From the NCBI GenBank assembly GCA_039180865.1, contig JBCDCZ010000052.1, positions 1 to 19,706 of the forward strand: a stretch of DNA of 19,706 nucleotides, written 5' to 3'. The notes below the pieces were generated by a model, which searched no databases, was not told the origin of the DNA, and saw nothing but the letters and a program-made list of their open reading frames with translations. The translations under genes were made by a program, and so were the position numbers. This document shows, in pieces, positions 14,113 through 19,706 of the stretch. This DNA is from JBCDCU01 sp039180865 (lineage in GTDB: Bacteria; Pseudomonadota; Alphaproteobacteria; Rhizobiales; JACESI01). Each line of letters starts with the position of its first letter. Within the stretch, counting starts at the first letter, position 1.

Positions 14113-15264
14113 ATGAGCGCCTATCAAACCCCATGGATCGATGAGGAACTAACGCTTCTTCAGGACGCCTGCCGGAAGTTCTATGCGAATGAAATGGTTC
14201 CGCGCGAAGAAGCCTGGCAAAAGCAGGGCTACGTCGACAAGGACTTCTGGAAATTGGCTGGTGACGCAGGAATTCTCTGTGCCTCGGTCCCGGAAGCCTA
14301 TGGCGGTGCTGGCGGCTCGTTTTATCATGAAGCGGTCATCGTCTCCGAGCAATTCCGCGCTGCCGGATATTCCGGTTTCGGAAATTATGTTCATAGCCAG
14401 ATCTGCGCCGATTATTTCGTCGCTTATGGCACTGAGGATCAGAAACGAAAATATCTTCCGAAAATGGCATCTGGCGAATGGATTTGCGCGATCGCTATGA
14501 CAGAGCCGGGCACCGGGTCCGACCTCCAGAGCGTGAAAACCAATGCACGACTGGAAGGCAACCAATATGTGGTGAACGGCTCAAAGACCTTCATCACCAA
14601 CGGGCAGATGGCCGATATCATTCTTCTGGTCGCGAAGACCGATCCGGAAAAAGGATCAAAGGGTATATCGCTTTTCATCATCGAAACCGAGGGTCTTGAA
14701 GGCTTCAAGCGTGGTCGGAACCTCGACAAGATCGGCATGAAGAGCCAGGACACGTCAGAATTGTTTTTCGATAACGTGCATCTCGCCCCGGACAGGCTGC
14801 TCGGCGGTGAAGAAAATCAGGGCTTTGCACAGCTCATGAACCAGTTACCGCAGGAACGCCTCGCCCTTGCCATCGCCGGTGTCGCCGTCATGGAAAAAGC
14901 GGTCGACGTAACGGCCGATTACACGCGCGAACGCAAAGCGTTTGGAAAGACCGTTCTCGATTTCCAGAACACCAAATTCAAGCTGGCTGAGGCGAAAACA
15001 ATCGCCCACGTTGCGCGGGTCTTTGTCGATAATTGCGTTGAGCGCCATGTTAATGGCGGGATCGATGCTGCGACTGCTTCAATGGCGAAATGGTGGGTCA
15101 CCCAGATGCAATGCGATGTGGTCGACGAGTGCCTGCAGCTCCACGGCGGCTATGGCTATATGATGGAATATCCGATCGCGCAGATGTACGCTGATTCCCG
15201 CGTTCAGAAGATCTATGGCGGGACAAACGAAATCATGAAGGAACTGATCGCGCGGACCCTTTGA
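14113..15264 (+). CDS. Acyl-CoA dehydrogenase, isovaleryl/long-chain-type catalytic base
   Basis: A 383-residue FAD flavoenzyme with all three acyl-CoA dehydrogenase domains: the N-terminal helices (about 10-120), the middle beta domain with AMTEPGTGSD at 128-137 and GSKTFITNG at 156-164, and the C-terminal helices with RKAFGK at 274-279 and LHGGYGYM at 343-350. The usual catalytic glutamate of the IYEGT motif is replaced by glycine (IYGGTNEI, Gly369). A glutamate stands at the helix-G position (Glu248 in QERLALA), as in isovaleryl-CoA and long-chain dehydrogenases. It should introduce the 2,3-double bond into a branched acyl-CoA and pass electrons to ETF. GGGGAGG at 14100-14106 is well spaced. 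It is the last gene of the cluster, 81 bp after the racemase with which it presumably works. Confidence 0.92.
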   Translation: MSAYQTPWIDEELTLLQDACRKFYANEMVPREEAWQKQGYVDKDFWKLAGDAGILCASVPEAYGGAGGSFYHEAVIVSEQFRAAGYSGFGNYVHSQICADYFVAYGTEDQKRKYLPKMASGEWICAIAMTEPGTGSDLQSVKTNARLEGNQYVVNGSKTFITNGQMADIILLVAKTDPEKGSKGISLFIIETEGLEGFKRGRNLDKIGMKSQDTSELFFDNVHLAPDRLLGGEENQGFAQLMNQLPQERLALAIAGVAVMEKAVDVTADYTRERKAFGKTVLDFQNTKFKLAEAKTIAHVARVFVDNCVERHVNGGIDAATASMAKWWVTQMQCDVVDECLQLHGGYGYMMEYPIAQMYADSRVQKIYGGTNEIMKELIARTL

Positions 15265-15274
15265 CGATAAAGTC

Positions 15275-16117
15275 TTATGAGCTTGCGCTATCGTCGAGGA
15301 GCCGCTTCAGCTGTTCGTCAAGCCATCCTTTCGGGATAATATGACCGCCTTCATGCAGATCGAGCCGAACGCTCTTACCGCTCTCGCAGGACGTCCATAC
15401 GCTCATTCGGTAAATCCCGGAGGTTTCGTCGAGATCCGGCGAGGCACCGCATTGATTTCTCATAACCCAGGGTGAAGCGGCATAGAGCGGATCTCCGTCA
15501 GCGCCGCGCGGAAGGTCCATCACAGTATCTTTAAGACCATGGACATGTCGAACATTCACCGGAGCCGCGCAATCCCGCAATTCCTCGAAATTCCACAATG
15601 ATCCGGCGATTGGAAGAAACGCCGCATAGTCACCACCCTTCTCACAGGCAAGACGCCAGGCCATCGCCCCGCCATAGGAAAATCCGGATACGAAGATCCG
15701 CGAACGGTCAATGGGCCACCGTTTCTCAGCATCAGCGATCATCGCTTCGACGAAAGGCACATCACGGGACGGGGCACGCCAGAAGCTCCAGGATTTGCCG
15801 AGACCATCTGGTGCGAGGAGAAGGACACCGTTCTTGCGGGATGCGCCTGCAATCTTATTGTTGTTGATAACGTTGGTTCCGGTGCGGCCCCAACCGTGGA
15901 AATGGATGAGGACTGGAAGGGGTTCAGCACCATTGAACCCATCCGGGGCAACCGCGTGATAGGCTCGATCTCCAACCGCACAGGCAACACCATCACCACA
16001 GGGTGCGTTCACCACATCGGCATGTGCTGCAGGGTCTTTTGCGACAGCGAAAGAAGCAAGAACGCCTAATACGGCAACCGTCGAAAGTGCGGAAGTGACG
16101 TGCGCGTTACGGATCAT
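15275..16117 (-). CDS. Secreted alpha/beta-hydrolase, LpqC/PHB depolymerase-like esterase
   Basis: A 280-residue exported esterase of the LpqC/polyhydroxybutyrate-depolymerase/feruloyl-esterase group. A Sec signal occupies about residues 1-26 (hydrophobic core, ending FAVA). The mature protein has the oxyanion segment HFHGWGRTG at 72-80, the nucleophile Ser147 in GFSYGGAMAW, acid Asp197 in GLKD and His259 in HEGGHIIP. It carries pairs of cysteines such as Cys40 and Cys46 that could form disulfides in the periplasm. The ATG at 16117 has AGGA (in the complement of 16124-16128) six bases upstream; a longer frame lacks this support. It is probably co-transcribed with the DUF2125 gene upstream, across 104 bp, and ends 10 bp from the convergent acyl-CoA dehydrogenase. 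The natural ester is unknown. Confidence 0.83.
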   Translation of the reverse strand: MIRNAHVTSALSTVAVLGVLASFAVAKDPAAHADVVNAPCGDGVACAVGDRAYHAVAPDGFNGAEPLPVLIHFHGWGRTGTNVINNNKIAGASRKNGVLLLAPDGLGKSWSFWRAPSRDVPFVEAMIADAEKRWPIDRSRIFVSGFSYGGAMAWRLACEKGGDYAAFLPIAGSLWNFEELRDCAAPVNVRHVHGLKDTVMDLPRGADGDPLYAASPWVMRNQCGASPDLDETSGIYRMSVWTSCESGKSVRLDLHEGGHIIPKGWLDEQLKRLLDDSASS

Positions 16118-16221
16118 GGGAACATCCTGATTGAATCGAAGAAGTCCCGCACCGTATCGCCGTCCCCGATGACGGACCAATCAGACTTTCGCGAGAAGAC
16201 GCTTTAGTCCGGCTCAACCGT

Positions 16222-17253
16222 CTAGAGCTTCGAAACATCGATTTGTGGAATTGTCCCAACCGGAACAAAGCCGACTTGCACGAACCCCTTGCGGATACTG
16301 ATCTTGATGCGGCGCGCTTCGTGCTCATCGATCGTGCTTGGTGTGCCAAGTTGCTCAACGAGGCCGGCAATCGCCCCTCCTATTGTTTTTATCTGATCGA
16401 GTTCGGGACCAAGACGTTTGATAAAAGCTGACAGGTTGGCACTATCCACATTGAGGTCGGCGTTCCAAAAACCGTTATTATCGAGCTTCACCCACCCTGC
16501 CACGTGAACTCTCGTATCTTCCGACTGGATGCGCATGACCTGTATGTCTGCGGCACCGCCTTTCGAGATCCAGAAGCGCAACGGATTTCGAACACGGTTT
16601 TCGAAAAGCGGTGCCATGTCATAGGCAAGGACAAGGGCTGAGAAGTCCATGGCCGGGAGCGTGAACGCTTTTCCGGTTACCTCAAGGTTTTGCGCTTGTG
16701 CTCCCGCGACGAGGGAATCTTTCGGTTCGTTTGCAGCGGTTCGTCTGGCGCTCATTAGAAGACGTTGCGATGTGACGCTTGTACCTGCGAGTTCAGGCAC
16801 CGGATTAACCGGGCGTAACATGGCCCCTTCCATACGCGCTGTGGCAGCTTCCACACCGCTCAAGGTGAGTTCAGATCCGAGCCGCGCGTTTTCCCAAGTG
16901 AGGAGGACGTTTCCAAGTTTGCCAAGCCGGATCGTCGCCGGTGACGTAAAGCTGACAACCTGATGGTTGGGCCTGTAAACGAAGGCCTGTGCACTCATGC
17001 CAGCGGTCGCGACCTTCAAACCGTTATCGAGCTCAAGCGAGAGGTCTTCACAGGAAATTGCAAGTCGAAACGGAAACCCGAAAGTCTGGCGCTCTGTACA
17101 CTCCAACTGCTGGCCTTGCGCGCTCGCCGTGACGATCGCTTTTTCGAAGGCCTCGTCGGCTTTTGCGGATAGAAACGTCCACGCGCCCACCCAACCAATG
17201 CTCGCAAGAACCAGAAAAACGGAAAGACCGATAAACCGCGCCTTCATTCTCAT
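16222..17253 (-). CDS. DUF2125 domain-containing protein, membrane-anchored
   Basis: A 343-residue protein of the DUF2125 family, restricted mainly to alphaproteobacteria and of unknown function. One N-terminal helix (about 7-27, after MRMKARF) anchors it, with the remainder predicted in the periplasm. The body is beta-rich with few charged clusters. Family-like parts include CTERQTFGFPFRLAISCEDL near 51-70, the repeated AGMSAQAFVYRPNHQVVSF region, and WNADLNVDSANLSAFI near the C-terminus. The two cysteines of the first segment could form a disulfide. The start is placed at the ATG at 17253, preceded by AGGAG/AGG; the frame is open for 46 more codons, but that stretch overlaps the divergent ChaC-like gene and does not look coding. 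In Hyphomicrobiales this family commonly lies near the plsC/ChaC genes, as it does here. Confidence 0.82.
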   Translation of the reverse strand: MRMKARFIGLSVFLVLASIGWVGAWTFLSAKADEAFEKAIVTASAQGQQLECTERQTFGFPFRLAISCEDLSLELDNGLKVATAGMSAQAFVYRPNHQVVSFTSPATIRLGKLGNVLLTWENARLGSELTLSGVEAATARMEGAMLRPVNPVPELAGTSVTSQRLLMSARRTAANEPKDSLVAGAQAQNLEVTGKAFTLPAMDFSALVLAYDMAPLFENRVRNPLRFWISKGGAADIQVMRIQSEDTRVHVAGWVKLDNNGFWNADLNVDSANLSAFIKRLGPELDQIKTIGGAIAGLVEQLGTPSTIDEHEARRIKISIRKGFVQVGFVPVGTIPQIDVSKL

Positions 17254-17371
17254 GAGCCTGTCTTTCTCCTGAATCAGATCGTGGATTGGCCAGCCGTACA
17301 TCAAAACGGCAGCGGACGGTGCGCCGGAAAACCGTCTTGTACCGAGCCGGGCGGATTGGTAGCACATTTTT

Positions 17372-17974
17372 ATGGATATCGAGAACTGCATCCTTCACGA
17401 CGACATTCTGTTCGGCTCTCAGAGCGATGACTTCTGGGTCTTCGCCTACGGGTCGCTGATGTGGCGGCCTGATTTTCGTTTTGAAAACCGCGAACGGGCC
17501 ACGTTGGACGGCTTTGAGAGGGCACTTTGCATTTATTCTTGGGTTCATCGTGGCACGCGCGAAAAGCCGGGTCTGGTTTTCGGTCTCGACAGGGGAGAAA
17601 GCGGTTGCGAGGGTTTTGCCTATAAGATCGCGCTGGAAGATCGTCGGGATACAGTTGACAAGCTTCGCAAACGCGAACTCGTCACCGCAGTTTATCGCGA
17701 AATGCAGGCTCCGGTCCGGTTGACGGGAACCAGGGAACGCTCCGTAACCGCGCTGTTTTATGTTGTTGATCCAGAGCACGAACAATATGCGGGGCGGTTG
17801 CCACGTTCAGAGACAGCACGGTTTGTGCGCCAGGGTGTCGGTGGTTCAGGCGTGAATCTTGACTATGTTCTCAGCACGCATGACCATCTGATCGAAGAAG
17901 GGATCGACGACCCGGAGCTTTCGGCGCTATGCGCGGACCTTAGGCGCGATGGACCGCTCACACAGGCGCGGTGA
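17372..17974 (+). CDS. Gamma-glutamylcyclotransferase, ChaC-like
   Basis: A 200-residue cytoplasmic enzyme of the ChaC family, which cleaves the gamma-glutamyl bond of glutathione to 5-oxoproline and Cys-Gly. The substrate loop FAYGSLMW is at 24-31. It is followed by FENRERATLDGFERALC (37-53), the glycine-rich GLVFGLDRGESGCEGFAYKI (67-86) and the candidate catalytic Glu102 in KRELVTAVY. The only possible start before the fold begins is the ATG at 17372, yet no Shine-Dalgarno sequence precedes it; the 11 upstream bases are AGCACATTTTT, so translation may be weak or leaderless. It is divergent from DUF2125 (118-bp gap), and its 3' end overlaps the convergent plsC gene by 17 bp. Confidence 0.87.
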   Translation: MDIENCILHDDILFGSQSDDFWVFAYGSLMWRPDFRFENRERATLDGFERALCIYSWVHRGTREKPGLVFGLDRGESGCEGFAYKIALEDRRDTVDKLRKRELVTAVYREMQAPVRLTGTRERSVTALFYVVDPEHEQYAGRLPRSETARFVRQGVGGSGVNLDYVLSTHDHLIEEGIDDPELSALCADLRRDGPLTQAR

Positions 17975-18752
17975 CTTCGACACCGCGCGCTTTGAGACGC
18001 TCAAGGGCAGCGTCAACCGTCTCAGGCGCTTCGGGCGATTGCGCCGTTTCAATCAGGAGGCGATTGGTGGCGTCTTCAACCTCTTTTTCCAGCCTGGCAA
18101 GCGCTTCTTTCGGGCGGAGACCCGGCATAATCGGTGGTAAAATCTCAACGATCACTTTGCCCGAATAGCGCCAGAAACTGTTGCGTGGCCAGAAGAGGCC
18201 GGTATTGAGAGCAATCGGTACAATCGGACACTGTAGCTCACCGTAAAGACGCGCGACCCCCACCTTGTAAGGCAGCATCCCACCGGCTGGAACCCGTGTT
18301 CCTTCCATGAAAATGACGATGTTTCGCCCTTCATTGACCGCCTCGCGCGCCTTTTCAGTCATCGGCTTGATGACTTTTGATCCGCTGCCGCGATCGATTG
18401 GGATCATTTTCGCCTTTGCGCAAAACCAACCGAAGATTGGAATATTCATCAACTCGCGTTTCATGATGTAGGTGATGCGGCCAAATATCTTTGCAAGGCC
18501 AAGGGTTTCCCAGGTCGATTGATGTTTCGACGCAATGATGAAGCCACCCTCAGGAATGTTCTCAAGACCACGAACTTCAATTTTCGAGCCGGTCGAGAAA
18601 CGCCAAACATCGATAGAGCGGGTCATCCAGTTCGACCCAATAAGCCATGCCACATGGCTAGGGGTCAGGAGCGCGATCGGCGTCATCGCTGCATGCGCGA
18701 AAAAGTTCAGGTAAAACAGGATGTGGAAAAAGACGGATCGCACAAAGAGCAT
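17958..18752 (-). CDS. plsC: 1-acyl-sn-glycerol-3-phosphate acyltransferase
   Basis: A 264-residue membrane-bound acyltransferase that adds the second acyl chain to lysophosphatidic acid. An N-terminal hydrophobic region spans about 3-30. Motif I is KHQSTWE (76-82), an H-x4-E form instead of the usual H-x4-D; KHQS-WE variants are frequent in alphaproteobacteria. Further motifs are KRELMNIPIFGW (98-109), PIDRG (118-122), FMEGTR (148-153; usually FPEGTR) and VPIALNTG (178-185). I prefer the ATG at 18752. The frame is open to a TTG at 18809, but that extension lacks a ribosome site and a homologous look; the chosen start itself has only a weak GGA. It lies downstream of the ydcF-like gene on the same strand, with a 105-bp gap. 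Confidence 0.9.
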   Translation of the reverse strand: MLFVRSVFFHILFYLNFFAHAAMTPIALLTPSHVAWLIGSNWMTRSIDVWRFSTGSKIEVRGLENIPEGGFIIASKHQSTWETLGLAKIFGRITYIMKRELMNIPIFGWFCAKAKMIPIDRGSGSKVIKPMTEKAREAVNEGRNIVIFMEGTRVPAGGMLPYKVGVARLYGELQCPIVPIALNTGLFWPRNSFWRYSGKVIVEILPPIMPGLRPKEALARLEKEVEDATNRLLIETAQSPEAPETVDAALERLKARGVEVTAPV

Positions 18753-18857
18753 GGAAAGGTCCGATCGGGCGCGTAAACTTTCGGCAAGATTTATCGCGGC
18801 TTCTCCCAAAGCTCAAGGCGCGGCATACGCTCAAAGAGTATACCGATCAGAACCGGG

Positions 18858-19637
18858 CTAGCGGGTATCGCGCATCGGCATGTTGGGCCAGTCTTGACCG
18901 GTTACTTCATTAACCGTGTCGCGAAGCCGAACAACCGAGAGCTTCGCGTATTCACGCACCATATCCCGCCGCCTTTCTCCATCGCGCCACCAATTGTTAC
19001 GGTCGGGCACATTGACCGGATGTGGGACGAGTTGAATATCCGGAAGAGCATGCCGGATCTCAAGCATTGCGCGCGGCATGTGCAGGGCCCCAGTCACAAC
19101 GATGATTGACTTGATGTCCTCTCGGTTAGCCCATTCGGCGGCCTGTTCAGCATTCGCAATTGTGTCACGCGCCTTGCGGTCAAGATCAATGCAGCAGGAT
19201 AACAGTGCTTCCTCGACATTGAACCGGGCGCTTAGGGTTTCATCCGTGAGATCCGGATTAACGCCTGTAATCAGAACGCGTTTTGCTTTTTGCTCTCGAA
19301 GAAGAGCAACACCGGCAGCGATCCTGTCCTGCCCGCCAGTCAATACCACAATTCCATCGCTTGAGCCGCTTACCGCAAGCGGTTCACGGGTCACGACGTC
19401 GACAAATCTGGCAAAGCTGCCAATCTCAAAACCGGCAAAAAGAAAAACCGCAAGCATGATCAGCGACCATGCGAGACTGCCAAGGCGATAAATGCGGGTT
19501 TCTCTCAGTTTTTTTCGGCTGCCCTCGGCGAGCTCCTCCGCATTGCGGTTCTCGGACGCAATTTCGGCAGGTTCAGCCTCAACCGACTCTTCGGCCTTCG
19601 ACATCTTATCGATTGGAACGGATCCGGCGTTTTCCAT
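18858..19637 (-). CDS. YdcF/DUF218 family protein, membrane-anchored
   Basis: A 259-residue protein: a Glu/Ala-rich cytoplasmic tail (1-45), one transmembrane helix (about 52-74), and a DUF218 domain (about 92-250). Domain markers are DGIVVLTGGQDRIAAGVALL (94-113), KRVLITGVNP (119-128), ARDTIANAEQAAEWA (about 155-170) and IVVTGALHMPRA (about 178-190). DUF218 proteins such as SanA, ElyC and YdcF affect envelope integrity, but their biochemistry is unclear. In Hyphomicrobiales a protein like this usually follows ftsE-ftsX and precedes plsC, which fits the order here; ftsX would lie just beyond the right edge. The start is uncertain: the ATG at 19637 sits in a palindrome with no clear ribosome site, and a second ATG at 19604 (MSKAEE) is possible. 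Confidence 0.85.
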   Translation of the reverse strand: MENAGSVPIDKMSKAEESVEAEPAEIASENRNAEELAEGSRKKLRETRIYRLGSLAWSLIMLAVFLFAGFEIGSFARFVDVVTREPLAVSGSSDGIVVLTGGQDRIAAGVALLREQKAKRVLITGVNPDLTDETLSARFNVEEALLSCCIDLDRKARDTIANAEQAAEWANREDIKSIIVVTGALHMPRAMLEIRHALPDIQLVPHPVNVPDRNNWWRDGERRRDMVREYAKLSVVRLRDTVNEVTGQDWPNMPMRDTR

Positions 19638-19649
19638 GGGTTAAACCCA
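19637..19649. promoter_or_regulatory. Palindrome overlapping the ydcF-like start codon
   Basis: TGGGTT (19637-19642) and AACCCA (19644-19649) form a perfect inverted repeat around one central base. It includes the first base of the ydcF-like start codon. It could be a small operator, or a hairpin that masks translation initiation if the upstream ATG is used. It could also be chance. Confidence 0.25.
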
Positions 19650-19706
19650 ATATGCGTTTTGCATGGCCATCGGCAGTAACACGTTTTATGACATCCTTGT
19701 CAAATA
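19650..19706. other. Right-edge region, possible end of an upstream gene
   Basis: On the minus strand one frame enters the window as YLTRMS and stops at 19686-19688; this would suit the end of an ftsX gene. Another minus frame is open through the edge and runs into the ydcF-like gene, stopping near 19610. A short plus-strand frame from an ATG at 19652 is also open. With so few codons I cannot say which, if any, is coding. Confidence 0.25.

Noticed and set aside
15263..15295. Bidirectional terminator between the acyl-CoA dehydrogenase and esterase genes
   Set aside because: GACGATA/TATCGTC can pair, but the loop is 19 bases, no T-tract exists, and part lies in coding sequence.
1..19706. Mobile elements, CRISPR arrays, tRNA or rRNA genes
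   Set aside because: I looked for transposase or integrase proteins, terminal repeats, regularly spaced repeats and tRNA-like segments and found none.

Overview
The window looks like a chromosomal segment of an alphaproteobacterium, probably of the order Hyphomicrobiales. The evidence is the mix of families (DUF2336, DUF2189 and DUF2125 proteins, a Tat-exported TakP-like TRAP receptor) and a ydcF-like/plsC/ChaC/DUF2125 block of the kind that sits beside ftsEX in that order. Base composition is moderately GC-rich throughout. I see no insertion sequence, integrase, tRNA, rRNA or CRISPR array, and no pseudogene.

Layout. (A) 1-1278, minus strand: the 3' part of a TRAP transporter operon, with dctP-like then the first 15 codons of dctQ, separated by a stem-loop. 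(B) 1279-1686: intergenic. (C) 1687-4918, plus strand: a DUF2189 membrane protein, then two tandem DUF2336 paralogues with a palindrome upstream of the first. (D) 4857-5801, minus strand: a DMT/EamA exporter whose 3' end overlaps the second DUF2336 gene by 62 bp. (E) 5802-6153: intergenic, divergent. (F) 6154-15264, plus strand: nine co-directional genes with short gaps or overlaps. They are an NMT1/THI5-like ABC importer (binding protein, ATPase, permease), a cytosine-deaminase-like amidohydrolase, a GlcD/VAO-type FAD oxidoreductase, two flavodoxin-fold oxidoreductases, an alpha-methylacyl-CoA racemase and an acyl-CoA dehydrogenase. (G) 15275-17253, minus strand: a secreted LpqC-like esterase and a DUF2125 protein. 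(H) 17372-17974, plus strand: a ChaC-like gamma-glutamylcyclotransferase. (I) 17958-19637, minus strand: PlsC and a YdcF/DUF218 protein, probably downstream of ftsX outside the window.

The most interesting part is F. It reads as one uptake-and-catabolism operon: an importer of the type used for pyrimidine-like or other small heterocyclic compounds, a metal-dependent deaminase/amidohydrolase, three flavoenzymes, then racemase and dehydrogenase steps typical of 2-methyl-branched acyl-CoA oxidation. I do not recognise this as a described pathway. The substrate cannot be read from sequence. The family calls are strong; the pathway is inference.
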